Source: Terriglobia bacterium
GTDB taxonomy: Bacteria > Acidobacteriota > Terriglobia > Terriglobales > Acidobacteriaceae
Direction: 5' to 3'
Length of the DNA stretch: 64,000 nucleotides
Assembly (NCBI GenBank): GCA_020073665.1
Contig: JAIQEU010000017.1
Span: 32,933-96,932, forward strand
The position numbers and the translations under genes were made by a program. This document shows positions 1 through 9,055 of the stretch, piece by piece. The notes beneath the pieces were generated by a model. That model ran no database searches. It was given only the letters and a program-made list of their open reading frames with translations, and was not told the origin of the DNA. Each line of letters starts with the position of its first letter. The stretch's first letter is position 1.

Positions 1-561
1 GCTCACGCGGTGCAACGCCCTGGCCACCAACTCCTTGCCGACGCCGGTCTCCCCCGTGATCAGGACAGTCTGGAAGTGAGGGGCAACGCGACGGATCTTG
101 GCGAAGACCTGCAGAATCGCCGGGCTACGGCCAATGATCCCTTCGTACTGGTACGCGCCTACCAGCGCGCAATCCAGCTCAAATACCTTGTGCCTTTCCT
201 CCGCTTCGGCAATCAGTGCGCCAATTCGCCCTCGCAGCTTTTCCGGATCGAGCGGTTTCGGCAGATAATCGTAGGCCCCTTTTTGGATCGCCTCGACCGC
301 TGCTTCGGTTGAGTAGTACAACGCGATCACAATCACCGCGGTTGCCGGGTCCCTGGCGAGGATTGTCTCCAGCACCTCTACCCAACTTGCCCCCGGAACC
401 CGTTGCGCCAGCAACACAACCTGGGGGCGAAACTCATGCACCACCTGCAAGCCGCTCTCCGCATCAGCGGCGCTCGCCATCTCTACCTTTTCTGCCGCAA
501 GAATGGCGTGGATTGCGGTCTGGACTTCGGGATCAGGATCAATTGCCAGCACCTTAAGCAT
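1..561 (-). CDS. Sigma-54-dependent response regulator, partial (3' end off window), pseudo-receiver
   Basis: NtrC-type transcription activator running off the left edge; 187 codons are visible. The ATG is at 561-559. Residues 1-120 form a receiver domain (acidic pair in IDPDPE, conserved lysine in YLPKPLD). A linker follows, then the start of the sigma-54 AAA+ domain with IIGRSPAI and Walker A GETGVGKE. The normal phospho-accepting Asp is Ala here (LLAQRVPG, Ala52, codon near 406-408), so classical phosphorylation looks impossible and output may be constitutive or set by another signal. It is divergent from the FG-GAP gene at 1063, which carries a good sigma-54 promoter, so that gene is a plausible target. 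The family call is firm; the target is inference. Confidence 0.93.
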   Translation of the reverse strand, partial: MLKVLAIDPDPEVQTAIHAILAAEKVEMASAADAESGLQVVHEFRPQVVLLAQRVPGASWVEVLETILARDPATAVIVIALYYSTEAAVEAIQKGAYDYLPKPLDPEKLRGRIGALIAEAEERHKVFELDCALVGAYQYEGIIGRSPAILQVFAKIRRVAPHFQTVLITGETGVGKELVARALHRVS

Positions 562-832
562 GGGTACACTCACCTTTGACGCCCTGCGATCATGGTGGCA
601 AGAGCCCCCGGCTCGGCGCCGGTCCGAATGTTCGGGCCACAACTCGCGTCGCTTTTGCATACTACCCGCAACTGCGTTCATCACAATTTCCTCTAATAAG
701 TTCCAAAAAACGAACAACCGTACCGACTATTGGCCAGAGCTGAATACTGAGGCTTTCCCCTGCAGTTCGTGCTCTAGCCAGGCTAACCCCGCTCGCCTGC
801 AAGTGATCATGTGCCACTCGCTACCGCCCTGC

Positions 833-848
833 TGTGATCTGGGTCACA
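833..848. promoter_or_regulatory. CRP/FNR-family-like palindrome
   Basis: TGTGA, six bases, TCACA: both half-sites match the classical CRP consensus exactly, and the central bases extend it to GTGAT-N4-GTCAC. It lies about 115 bases upstream of the sigma-54 promoter of the 1063 gene and 270 bases upstream of the activator start. Which regulator binds is unknown; no CRP-family gene is in the window. Confidence 0.5.
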
Positions 849-946
849 CCAGAACATTACCTTCGGGTGTGTACGTGATTCTGGCACCTGTCCGGCATTC
901 AGACACTCTGGGGTTCCGCCACAATGCAAATTAAGCACTTAGTAAA

Positions 947-962
947 TGGCAGCCCTATTGCA
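947..962 (+). promoter_or_regulatory. Sigma-54 (-24/-12) promoter of the FG-GAP gene
   Basis: TGGCAGCCCTATTGCA has the invariant GG and GC ten bases apart, TGGCA at -24 and TTGCA at -12. It sits 100 bases upstream of the ATG at 1063 and just downstream of a divergent sigma-54 activator gene. Both the match and the context support it. Confidence 0.65.
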
Positions 963-1062
963 TTGAACTGGATAGCCCTCCCCCCTCACTTTGCCAAGCC
1001 AACATATCGGGAACAGATCCAGCAGGATCTGAGCAGATATTACATCGAGTAAGAGGTGACTT

Positions 1063-4000
1063 ATGAACCGCATAACCATATTAGCGATTGCCAGCCTTCT
1101 CCTGGTCTCCGCACATGCTGCCACGGTCGCCTCTCCCGCCAATGATTTTGCCCGGTTCCAAATCTCTACCCAGCCGCACCGTGGCCCGGTTTACGCCCAA
1201 AAACACGGTCTTGCGACCCCGCGGCCCAGTGTGCACAAGCAGTCGCAGTCGGCTTTGGCGCCGCGTGGAGGGCTTGCAACGCCTCCCACCAACGTGGGCC
1301 TCTTTACCGCTACCGCCCTGTCTGCGGGTGGAAGCAATTACTACGGCGGCGTGGTTGGTGATTACAACCACGACGGCAGGATGGATCTAGCTACTGTTGT
1401 GTCCAGTAATTTTGGCGCGACTTATTCGTTATCCATTCTGCTCAACCAAGGCAATGGAACCTTTGCGGTCGCGGGGCCGACTTCGATCCCTTTTGCAGGC
1501 ACCGATCGCCTGTGCGCTGGCGATCTCAACAAAGATGGCTTTGACGATGTGGTCGTCGTGCACACGGGGTCAGTAGACGTCCTTATCAACAACGGTATTG
1601 GGAGCTTCGCTGCCCCGGTCAACTACCCCGATGGCATTGGCAGCCCCGTTGCTGCCTTCCTGGGTAACGTCAATGGCGATGGCAGTATCGACTTGATCGT
1701 GACCGATGGGATGACCCAGCCGGACCTGACAGCTCCCAGAGTTTCGACTCTACTCGGCAACGGCAACGGCACGTTGCAAGCAGCCACGCTAGCTGCCTTT
1801 CCAGGACAAGTCATGAGCGCGGTGTTTGCCGATGTGAACCGTGACAACCGGCTGGACATCATCAGCACCTCCGAGGTGTTCCTGGCGGATGCATCCGGCG
1901 GGTACCTGCCGGGCACCGCTTTGGTCGCTGCGAACGGCCAGCCGAATTCCTGTGAATCAAACGATGGCGCTATCGCCGTCGCCAATCTCAACAACGATGC
2001 CTTCCCGGATATCGTTACGGCAGATTGCGAGAACAACACGGTCACCGTTTTCCTCAACAAGGGCGATGGCACCTTCTTAACCGGCACATCGTATTTCGCC
2101 GGTCATTATCCGCAGGGAATCAGTGTGGCGAATGTTGACGGGGGCAGCGCAGCCGATGTCGTCTCGGCAAATTCCGATAGCGCCGACATCACCGTCCTGT
2201 TGGGAAACGGTGACGGCACTTTCCAGCCCCCTAGTTTCGGCTACTCGGTCGGTGGCAACGCCTGGGCGCAACCAGCGGTCGCGGACTTTGATGGGGATGG
2301 AAAGGCCGACCTCGTCGTGGCCAACGATGTGGAGGGTTTCTCCTTCACGCTTATGCTTCTGCACGGATTTGGCGACGGCAGCTTTGCCGCTGCCCGCGAC
2401 TTTTACTCCCCACTGCCACCCCCAGGAGAATCCGACTATGCCGCCGGCATTGCATCCGCGGACTTCAACGGGGATGGCCGGCCCGATTTCGTGGTTGGCA
2501 ATGCTGCTTCGAGTTCCGCCGGGGTAACGGTGTTCGTGGCCAATGCAGACGGTACCCTGCAGTCCGGCCTGAACTATGGGGGCTCTGCCAACCTCAACTC
2601 AGTTGCTACGGGCGACTTCAATGGCGACAGCAAGCAGGACATCGTCGCCTCCGATGCGCTCACCGGTGAAGTGGATCTGTTCTTGGGCAAAGGAGATGGA
2701 ACGTTCAAAAATCCGCAGGTAGTCTCCGCCGTCGCCGGCCCAGCCGGACGCGTGGTAGTCGGCAACTTCAATGGCGATGGAAAACCCGATGTTGCGGTAG
2801 CTGGTTGGATGGGAACGGTGGCCGTCCTTCTGAACAATGGCAGCGGTGTACTGCTGGCTCCGGCAACCTACTCAGTGACTGGCGGCGGCTTTGAAATGAC
2901 TGCCACCGACTTGAATGGTGACGGAAACCTCGATCTGCTGATACCCAACCAATCCGGTTCAACGCTCTCCATTCTCCTGGGAGCCGGCAACGGAACCTTC
3001 ACCGCGATTGCGGACGCCAACCTGGGTTACAGCTATGTGGGCAGTATCGCGGCCGGCGATTTCAATCATGACGGCAAAAAAGACATCGCTATGACCGTGA
3101 TGAACTTCACCGGAAACAGCGGAATCGAGGTCGCTCTTGGCAACGGCAACGGCACCTTCCAGACTGCAACCCTATACCCGTCGACGACCCAGAGCAGCGG
3201 CCTGAATCCTTTCACCACGGGAGTGCAGCTGGCTGATCTGAACCTGGATGGAAACCTGGACCTGGTTTATGACAATTCTTTCTTTGGCACGGTCGGCGTG
3301 ATGTTCGGAGACGGCAGTGGCGCTATGTCTTCGCCGGTGGAATTTCCTGCCGCCGGACTCCCCTACGAACTGGTCACGGTTGACGTCAATGGCGACGGCG
3401 CCCTGGACGTTGTCACCGCAGATCATAATTCCCCGGGAGTCGTCGTAATGCTCAATGCCGGTGGCAACGCTAACAATCTTGCCTCGTCATTGAACCCCGC
3501 CGCTTCGGGACAAAGTGTCACGTTCACCACAACCTTGTCCGCTACTGTGCGTGGTATAAGCGGCGTCCCCACGGGCAGCGTCAACTTCATGGAGGGTGCG
3601 ACCAACCTTGGCACTGGCACGTTAAGCGGCGGCCAGGCTAGTTTGTCGCTATCCAACTTGAGCGTGGGCAGCCATATCATCACCGCCAACTATTCCGGAG
3701 ACGCGTCCTTTGTGCCCGGCGTGAGCCTTGGTGTGACACAGGTCGTCACTGCGGGAGGAGGCGCCGCACCTGACTACTCTCTCGGTGCCAGCCCTACCAG
3801 CGCAACCATCCACCCCGGAGAGAGCGCTAACTTCGCCATCACCGTCACTCCGACGAACGGGTATAACGGTACGGTGAATTTCGCCTGCGGCGACGTACCG
3901 GTGGGCGTGTCCTGTCAATTTTCTACGGCGTCTGTGACCCCGACAAATGGTCCTGTCCAGCTAACCCTGACAGTCACGGCCTCGTCTACAGTGGCTTCCG

Positions 4001-4314
4001 TAGCTCAGACCGAGCACCGATCTGGCCGAAGCCTGCCTCTCTGGGCCAGTGCCATGACTGGATTGTTCGGATTTGTGCTGGTCGAAGGCCTGAGCAGCCG
4101 GCGCCGACGCCTGGTCATGGCTGCAGTCGCCTCACTTGCTCTTCTGGCGATGCTCTCTCTGGTCGGATGCGGGGGAGCCAGCGCCCCACCGCCTCCGCCC
4201 TCACAGTATCTGTCCCCGTCAAACACGGTCCAAGTGTTGGCAACCGGCACGGGAACCGGCAACGCAACTGCGGTTCACGAACTCGATCTCACTGTGACTG
4301 TCCAGCAGCGGTAA
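1063..4314 (+). CDS. Secreted FG-GAP/VCBS-repeat protein with Ig-like domain and C-terminal membrane segments
   Basis: A 1083-residue exported protein. Residues 1-20 are a signal peptide ending near SAHA. Residues 80-810 hold many FG-GAP/VCBS repeats of the type DFNGDGKPDVAV / LLGNGDGTF, which fold as a beta-propeller with Ca-binding DxDGDG loops. A bacterial Ig-like domain follows (about 815-905, GSVNFMEGATNLGTG), then a second beta domain. The C-terminus has two hydrophobic stretches (about 985-1040), the second ending LSLVGCGG and followed by a proline-rich tail. The ribosome binding site AAGAGGTGAC precedes the ATG. Such proteins are common in Acidobacteriota and are thought to act in surface adhesion or ligand binding; the ligand is unknown. 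A sigma-54 promoter lies upstream. Confidence 0.85.
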   Translation: MNRITILAIASLLLVSAHAATVASPANDFARFQISTQPHRGPVYAQKHGLATPRPSVHKQSQSALAPRGGLATPPTNVGLFTATALSAGGSNYYGGVVGDYNHDGRMDLATVVSSNFGATYSLSILLNQGNGTFAVAGPTSIPFAGTDRLCAGDLNKDGFDDVVVVHTGSVDVLINNGIGSFAAPVNYPDGIGSPVAAFLGNVNGDGSIDLIVTDGMTQPDLTAPRVSTLLGNGNGTLQAATLAAFPGQVMSAVFADVNRDNRLDIISTSEVFLADASGGYLPGTALVAANGQPNSCESNDGAIAVANLNNDAFPDIVTADCENNTVTVFLNKGDGTFLTGTSYFAGHYPQGISVANVDGGSAADVVSANSDSADITVLLGNGDGTFQPPSFGYSVGGNAWAQPAVADFDGDGKADLVVANDVEGFSFTLMLLHGFGDGSFAAARDFYSPLPPPGESDYAAGIASADFNGDGRPDFVVGNAASSSAGVTVFVANADGTLQSGLNYGGSANLNSVATGDFNGDSKQDIVASDALTGEVDLFLGKGDGTFKNPQVVSAVAGPAGRVVVGNFNGDGKPDVAVAGWMGTVAVLLNNGSGVLLAPATYSVTGGGFEMTATDLNGDGNLDLLIPNQSGSTLSILLGAGNGTFTAIADANLGYSYVGSIAAGDFNHDGKKDIAMTVMNFTGNSGIEVALGNGNGTFQTATLYPSTTQSSGLNPFTTGVQLADLNLDGNLDLVYDNSFFGTVGVMFGDGSGAMSSPVEFPAAGLPYELVTVDVNGDGALDVVTADHNSPGVVVMLNAGGNANNLASSLNPAASGQSVTFTTTLSATVRGISGVPTGSVNFMEGATNLGTGTLSGGQASLSLSNLSVGSHIITANYSGDASFVPGVSLGVTQVVTAGGGAAPDYSLGASPTSATIHPGESANFAITVTPTNGYNGTVNFACGDVPVGVSCQFSTASVTPTNGPVQLTLTVTASSTVASVAQTEHRSGRSLPLWASAMTGLFGFVLVEGLSSRRRRLVMAAVASLALLAMLSLVGCGGASAPPPPPSQYLSPSNTVQVLATGTGTGNATAVHELDLTVTVQQR

Positions 4315-4330
4315 CGAGCGGCTGCGTACG

Positions 4331-4357
4331 GCAGGCGGGGCTATGCGCTCCGCCTGC
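4331..4357. terminator. Hairpin between convergent genes
   Basis: GCAGGCGG and CCGCCTGC form a perfect 8-bp stem with an 11-base loop between the FG-GAP gene and the convergent EF-P-like gene, overlapping the latter's stop. There is no strong T-tract, so it may simply stall polymerase in both directions. Confidence 0.45.
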
Positions 4358-4913
4358 GTGCCCGTTCGACATAATGGCCGGTTCGCAGATCTACGCGCAC
4401 TGTTTCGCCTGGACCGATGAACAAGGGAACGCGAATCTCAACCCCGTTGTCGAGGATGGCTGACTTCCAGGTGCTGTCTTGCTGCGCATGGATAGGCTCT
4501 GCTGTCCGGGCTACTTGGGCTTTGAAAATGTCCGGAAACACCACGCTTACGGGCCGGCCTTCGAAGAATTCAACCGGCAGTTGCATCCCGGATTGCAGGA
4601 ATTTCGCCGCTATTCCCAGGAGGGCGCTACGCACTTCAATTTGCTCGAAACTCTCCAGGTCCATGAAGGTGCAAGTGTCAGCGTCGCTAAATAGGAATTC
4701 CATGGTCCGGCGGTCGAGTGCCACGTTCTCCAGACGCTCTTGCAGGCGGAAGTGTGGTTCCCACAGGCGGCCGCTGTCGACATTGCTCAGCTTGGTCTTC
4801 ACCAGCCCGCTCAATTTGGCAGCCCCAGCCTTGGATTCCACTTCCAGGACTTTGTAAATCCCGCCCTCGATGCGGATGGCCATTCCGGCTTTCAATTCTG
4901 ATGCGATGACCAT
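4341..4913 (-). CDS. Elongation factor P-like protein
   Basis: A 190-residue protein with the full three-domain EF-P layout: KOW-like N-terminal domain (ASELKAGMAIRIEGGIYKV), central OB domain (MEFLFSDADTCTFMDLESFEQ) and a C-terminal OB domain ending VPLFIGPGETVRVDLRTGHYV, which matches the EF-P signature. EF-P relieves ribosome stalling at polyproline. The beta3-beta4 loop, where EF-P carries its modified Lys or Arg, reads SKAGAAKLSG, and my alignment puts Ala at the tip, so this may be a divergent paralogue like YeiP. I chose the ATG at 4913 over an upstream start at 5012 because family homology begins there. It is probably not the only EF-P of the genome. Confidence 0.82.
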   Translation of the reverse strand: MVIASELKAGMAIRIEGGIYKVLEVESKAGAAKLSGLVKTKLSNVDSGRLWEPHFRLQERLENVALDRRTMEFLFSDADTCTFMDLESFEQIEVRSALLGIAAKFLQSGMQLPVEFFEGRPVSVVFPDIFKAQVARTAEPIHAQQDSTWKSAILDNGVEIRVPLFIGPGETVRVDLRTGHYVERARRRSA

Positions 4914-5108
4914 AGGAGTTCTCGTGTGCTGTGCTTTCAACCCAATTCTCACTCTGACAATTTCGTCCGCGCAGTGATTGAAATCACCCCCGAAGGTACG
5001 CAACCATCTCAAGAGCAGGACAGACTGGCTCCCGCAAGCTTCTGTGAAATGCTTTGCTCATGGTCTGCCCCGCAACTCATCGTGGCCCGAATTCCCGAAG
5101 TGGGAAAT

Positions 5109-5149
5109 GCAGGCTGATCCAATACAGAAAACCCACTCCTGCAGCCTGC
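5109..5149 (+). other. Leader stem-loop upstream of small membrane gene
   Basis: GCAGGCT (5109-5115) and AGCCTGC (5143-5149) pair perfectly over 7 bp with a 27-base loop, about 50 bases upstream of the ATG at 5201. The rest of the spacer 4914-5200 shows nothing else I can support. It may be a leader structure or chance. Confidence 0.25.
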
Positions 5150-5200
5150 GGCGGCGTAACTTGAAGGGAGGGTGTTCATTTTCTCTCTGAGGAGGTTCTT

Positions 5201-5626
5201 ATGAGCACCGCAGTAGTCATCCCCTTCGCTCCGCAACCCACCGAAAACCGCGCCGCCATGGAACGGTATCGAGATGCCTACCGAATGGCAGGAACCGCGG
5301 CTGATTTTGGCGAAACGGTCAGACTGGGCGGCATCTTTCTCGCGGGCGTCACCTTGGTTGGGTCTCTCGTAGCGTTTCAAGTAAGCAAAGCAGAGCATTC
5401 TGCCTTTCCCGTGGTAACAGTCACGCTGCTTGCGTGCGCAGTCCTGTTGGTGTTGATTGCTCACGTCTGGAGTATCGTTTTTCGCGCGTTAGGAGAGTTG
5501 CTGAAAGTGGCGACCGATTCAGCCGTCAATTCCTCGCCTTTGCTCTCGAATGCACAACGGGCGGAGGCGATGTCGCTGGCGAGGCAGGTGGCGAACGTGA
5601 CCAGCATCCAAGGGAACGCAGCGTAG
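5201..5626 (+). CDS. Small membrane protein, two transmembrane segments
   Basis: I do not recognise this 141-residue protein. It has a polar N-terminal 40 residues, two hydrophobic helices (about 44-60, LGGIFLAGVTLVGSLVAF, and 70-90, VVTVTLLACAVLLVLIAH), and a soluble C-terminal tail of about 45 residues predicted helical. A strong ribosome binding site, GAGGAGG, lies 7 bases before the ATG. It stands alone between the EF-P-like gene (opposite strand) and acsA. A T-run at 5633-5640 follows the stop but has no convincing upstream hairpin. Function unknown; an inner-membrane location is the only safe inference. Confidence 0.7.
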   Translation: MSTAVVIPFAPQPTENRAAMERYRDAYRMAGTAADFGETVRLGGIFLAGVTLVGSLVAFQVSKAEHSAFPVVTVTLLACAVLLVLIAHVWSIVFRALGELLKVATDSAVNSSPLLSNAQRAEAMSLARQVANVTSIQGNAA

Positions 5627-5750
5627 GGCGCCGTTTTTTTGCGCTCTCGACCGCTTCTCTGCGGAGCAACCTGGCGAATGGTTAGCCTGGAACCTGCGGG
5701 TCTACTTCGACTGAAAGCAGAACCCAGGGGCGCCAAGATCGGATATACCG

Positions 5751-7451
5751 ATGGGTAACCCGCCTTCCTATGAGGAGCTTTCGGCGAACTTCGACTGGGG
5801 TGTGGCCGAGCGTGAGTTGGGCCATCGTCAGGGCGCCCCGATCAATATTGGCTGGATGTGCAGCGACCGCCTTTGCCACCTGGGCCTGGCTAACAAGCTG
5901 GCACTGCATTGGGAAGACTACCAGGGCAACCAGAAGCGGTTCACTTTTGATGACCTGCGCGTTCTGTCCAACACTGTAGCCCACTTCCTCGACGGACTCG
6001 GTATCCTGCCCGGCGAACGGGTGTGTCTGTTCATGGACCGGGTGCCCGAGTTGTACATCGGGTTTCTGGGCGTCCTGAAGATGGGCGCGGTAGCTCAGCC
6101 GCTGTTTTCCGCTTTTGGAGATGAGTCGCTCTTCGTACGCCTGCAGAACGCCAACACGTCGGCAATCATCACCCAGAAGAAACATCTCCCCAAAGTTCGC
6201 AAGATTCGCGAACAACTGCCGAACCTGCGACACATCGTCGTGGTGGACGCAGGCGAATCTCCGCTGCAGCCGCGCGAAGTGTCTTTCCAGATGGAGCAGG
6301 CGCAGCGCGTTGAGGATTTTGCTGTCTATCCGACCACCGCCGAGTCGCCGTCGGTTCTGCATTACACCTCCGGCACCACCGGCCAGCCCAAGGGTGCGCA
6401 GCACGTCCACTATTCGATCATCGCCCAGTACCTCACCGCCAAATGGGTGCTGGACCTGCGGCCCGATGACATCTACTGGTGCAATGCCGACCCCGGCTGG
6501 GTGACGGGCACTTCGTACGGCATCATTGGCCCCTGGTCGAATGGCATTACGCAGGTAGTGCTCGATTCCGGCTTCAACGCGGAGCGCTGGTACCAGTTCA
6601 TGGAAAAGCACCGCGTGACGGTCTGGTATTCAGCACCCACAGCCATCCGCCTGCTCATGAAGGAGGGGACCGAGATCGTACAGCGGCACGACTTGTCCAG
6701 CCTGCGTTACCTGGCCAGCGTGGGCGAACCGCTCAACGCCGAGGCGGTTTTATGGTCGCAGAAGGTGTTCGATAAGCCGTTCCATGACACGTTCTGGCAG
6801 ACGGAAACCGGTTGCATCGTGATCACCAATTTTCCCGGCATGCCGGTCAAACCGGGCTCCATGGGAAAACAGTTTCCCGGAATTGTCGCGACGGTGCTGG
6901 ATGCGAAAACGTATGAGCCGGTGAACCAGCCCGGGATCGCGGGGCTGATTGCGCTGCGCCCAGGGTGGCCATCGCAGATCCGCAGCTACTGGAACAACGA
7001 GGCGGGGTTCAAAGCGAAATTCAAGAATGGATGGTACCTGTGCGGCGACCGCGCCTCGATCGACGCCGATGGTTATTACTGGTTCATGGGACGAGACGAC
7101 GACGTCATCAATACCGGCGGGCACTTGGTCGGCCCATTTGAGATTGAATCGGCCTTGCTGGGATGCCCGTCCGTGGCCGAGTCTGCCGCGGTTGCAAAGC
7201 CCGATCCGGTCAATATGGAAGTGGTCAAGGCGTACGTGACCCTGAAGAAGGGCTTCACGCCTTCCGACGATCTCGAGCTCGAAATCATGAACCGTATCCG
7301 CAAACGGCTATCGCCGCTGGCGATGCCGCAGGAGATTGAGTTTGTGGACTCCCTGCCCAAGACCCGCAGTGGCAAGATTGTGCGCCGCATCCTGCGCTGC
7401 AAAGAGTTCCACGAGCCGGTAGGAGACCTTTCCACCATCATGGATGACTGA
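5751..7451 (+). CDS. acsA: Acetyl-CoA synthetase, AcsA type
   Basis: A 566-residue AMP-forming acyl-CoA ligase that activates acetate to acetyl-AMP and then acetyl-CoA. Adenylate-forming motifs are present in order: P-loop YTSGTTGQPKG (about 206-216), WCNADPGWVTG, the acyl-pocket motif DTFWQTETG, GDRASIDADGYYWFMGRDDD, and the C-terminal A10 lysine in PKTRSGKIVRR. The tail VGDLSTIMDD closely resembles that of Bacillus AcsA, and the length fits that subfamily rather than the 650-residue Acs. Eight bases of overlap join it to an upstream-extended reading of the acyl carrier gene, suggesting an operon. In this context it could also load a short acyl chain onto the carrier protein. Confidence 0.88.
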   Translation: MGNPPSYEELSANFDWGVAERELGHRQGAPINIGWMCSDRLCHLGLANKLALHWEDYQGNQKRFTFDDLRVLSNTVAHFLDGLGILPGERVCLFMDRVPELYIGFLGVLKMGAVAQPLFSAFGDESLFVRLQNANTSAIITQKKHLPKVRKIREQLPNLRHIVVVDAGESPLQPREVSFQMEQAQRVEDFAVYPTTAESPSVLHYTSGTTGQPKGAQHVHYSIIAQYLTAKWVLDLRPDDIYWCNADPGWVTGTSYGIIGPWSNGITQVVLDSGFNAERWYQFMEKHRVTVWYSAPTAIRLLMKEGTEIVQRHDLSSLRYLASVGEPLNAEAVLWSQKVFDKPFHDTFWQTETGCIVITNFPGMPVKPGSMGKQFPGIVATVLDAKTYEPVNQPGIAGLIALRPGWPSQIRSYWNNEAGFKAKFKNGWYLCGDRASIDADGYYWFMGRDDDVINTGGHLVGPFEIESALLGCPSVAESAAVAKPDPVNMEVVKAYVTLKKGFTPSDDLELEIMNRIRKRLSPLAMPQEIEFVDSLPKTRSGKIVRRILRCKEFHEPVGDLSTIMDD

Positions 7452-7479
7452 AGATCACGATCAGAAACGGAGAGCGACC

Positions 7480-7737
7480 ATGGACGACATCAGCAAAGTA
7501 GTTCTTGATTACGTGGCCCGGGAATACCTGGAAGAGGGGGACGAACGGAAGATTACCGAGACTACGCCGCTGATTTCGGGCGGGATCGTGGATTCCTTCT
7601 CCATGGTATCTCTCCTGCGGTTTTTGGAGAAAAAGTACTCGATCCACATTCCTGACGAGGCCGCCACTCCGGACGCCTTCGATACCGTGGAGCGCATCGC
7701 GGTGCTGGTACGGCGGTTTCAAAGAGTAGAGGTTTAA
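7480..7737 (+). CDS. Acyl carrier protein
   Basis: An 85-residue carrier protein. GGIVDSFSMVSLLRFLEKKY contains the DSF serine that would be 4'-phosphopantetheinylated, followed by the usual helix II and an acidic helix III (IPDEAATPDAFDTVERI). I chose the ATG at 7480 (GGAGAG seven bases upstream); a start at 7444, overlapping the acsA stop, would add 12 charged residues. Placement between acsA and kbl suggests it carries an acyl group from the ligase to the PLP enzyme. That arrangement is known for serine palmitoyltransferase-type clusters but unusual for a KBL-type enzyme. Confidence 0.85.
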   Translation: MDDISKVVLDYVAREYLEEGDERKITETTPLISGGIVDSFSMVSLLRFLEKKYSIHIPDEAATPDAFDTVERIAVLVRRFQRVEV

Positions 7738-7782
7738 AAACGTGCCCGGCGCGGCTTCGAAATTCATCACGTGAGGAACGTC

Positions 7783-9042
7783 ATGGCCTTTATCGACATA
7801 GTTCGCAACGGCTATCAGACCGAGATCGAGGGAATCAAGACCGCCGGCTTGTTCAAGGGCGAGCGGTATATCCACTCCCCGCAAGGGTCAGAGATTGAGG
7901 TGGAGTTTCCGGTCGGCTCGGAAATCAGAAAATGCATCAACATCTGCGCCAACAACTACCTGGGGCTCTCCAGTCATCCCGAGGTCATCGCGGCGGCGCA
8001 TGCCGGGTTGGACAACCGTGGCTACGGCATGTCATCAGTGCGCTTCATTTGTGGCACGCAGGATATTCACCGCGAGCTCGAGAACCGGCTGACGAGGTTT
8101 CTCGGGACCGAGGATACCCTCCTGTTTCCTTCCTGCATGGACGCAAACGGCGGCTTCTTCGAAGCTTGTCTGAACGAGCGGGACGTGATGATCGCCGACC
8201 GACTGGTGCACGCCTCCATTGTGGACGGGATGCGCCTGAGCAAGGCCATGCAGGATACGTTCAAGCATTCCGACATGGGGCACTTGGAAGAGAAACTGCA
8301 AGAGCACCAGGACAAGCGCTACCGGATGGTCATCACCGACGGCGTGTTTTCGATGGACGGTGACATGGCCAAGCTTGACCAAATCGTGAGCCTGGCCGAG
8401 AAGTACAACGCCATGGTGTTCCTGGACGACTCGCACGCCACCGGCTTCATCGGCCGCACCGGGCGTGGGACCCACGAACACTGCGGCGTGTTGGGAAAGA
8501 TCGACGTAATCACCACCACCCTGGGGAAGGCGCTGGGCGGAGCGTCCGGCGGGTGCGTGAGTGGGCGCCGTGAACTGGTGGAGATGTGCCGCCAGCGGGC
8601 GCGTCCGTTCCTTTTCTCCAACTCGGTGGCGCCGGTGATTGTAGCGGGCGCGCTGAAGGTACTAGACCTGATCACGTCCAGCACCGACCGTCGCGACAAG
8701 CTGGAGTGGAACGCCAAGTACTGGCGTGGCCTGTTGAAGGACGCCGGTTTCGACATCAAGGAAGGCGATAGCCCGATCGTGCCGGTCATGCTCTACGACG
8801 CCAAGCTGGCGCAAGACTTTGCCCGTGACCTGTTTGACGAAGGCGTGTATGCGGTGGGCTTCTTCTTCCCCGTGGTGCCCAAAGGGCAGGCCCGCATCCG
8901 CACGCAACTCTCGGCGGCTCACGAACAGCATCACTTGGATACCGCAATCGAGGCCTTCAAGAAGGTTGGCCGGAAGCACGGCATCCTGGGATTGGGGAAG
9001 AAGGAATTGGTCGCCAAGTACGAGATGGAACTAGTGAAGTAG
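7783..9042 (+). CDS. kbl: 2-amino-3-ketobutyrate CoA ligase (glycine C-acetyltransferase) / alpha-oxoamine synthase
   Basis: A 419-residue PLP enzyme of the alpha-oxoamine synthase family, catalysing decarboxylation-coupled or thiolytic exchange between glycine and acetyl-CoA. Recognisable blocks are CANNYLGLSSHPE, SSVRFICGTQDIHRELE, the aspartate block DDSHATGF, the PLP-lysine block TTTLGKALGGASGG, FLFSNSVAPVIV and the C-terminal VVPKGQARIRTQLSAAHE, all close to Escherichia coli Kbl. The ATG at 7783 follows GAGGAACGTC; a GTG at 7771 is possible. No threonine dehydrogenase gene is adjacent; the neighbours are acsA and an acyl carrier protein. So a biosynthetic condensation using an acyl-thioester is a real alternative to threonine breakdown. 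Confidence 0.88.
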   Translation: MAFIDIVRNGYQTEIEGIKTAGLFKGERYIHSPQGSEIEVEFPVGSEIRKCINICANNYLGLSSHPEVIAAAHAGLDNRGYGMSSVRFICGTQDIHRELENRLTRFLGTEDTLLFPSCMDANGGFFEACLNERDVMIADRLVHASIVDGMRLSKAMQDTFKHSDMGHLEEKLQEHQDKRYRMVITDGVFSMDGDMAKLDQIVSLAEKYNAMVFLDDSHATGFIGRTGRGTHEHCGVLGKIDVITTTLGKALGGASGGCVSGRRELVEMCRQRARPFLFSNSVAPVIVAGALKVLDLITSSTDRRDKLEWNAKYWRGLLKDAGFDIKEGDSPIVPVMLYDAKLAQDFARDLFDEGVYAVGFFFPVVPKGQARIRTQLSAAHEQHHLDTAIEAFKKVGRKHGILGLGKKELVAKYEMELVK

Positions 9043-9055
9043 GGCAGACGCAGAG

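Larger units (their letters stand above)
562..1062. other. Divergent intergenic region, no gene seen
   Basis: This 500-base spacer separates the sigma-54 activator from the FG-GAP gene. I see no credible coding sequence. It holds a CRP-like palindrome (833-848), a weak sigma-54-like element (882-896) and a strong one (947-962). The layout is that of an activator-controlled divergent promoter region. Confidence 0.6.

Noticed and set aside
882..896. Second sigma-54 promoter upstream of the FG-GAP gene
   Set aside because: Has TGGCAC and the spaced GC, but the -12 box is CGGCA rather than TTGC; the site at 947-962 is much better.
5682..6611. 309-residue open frame opposite acsA
   Set aside because: Shadow of acsA caused by high-GC codon use; no homology visible.
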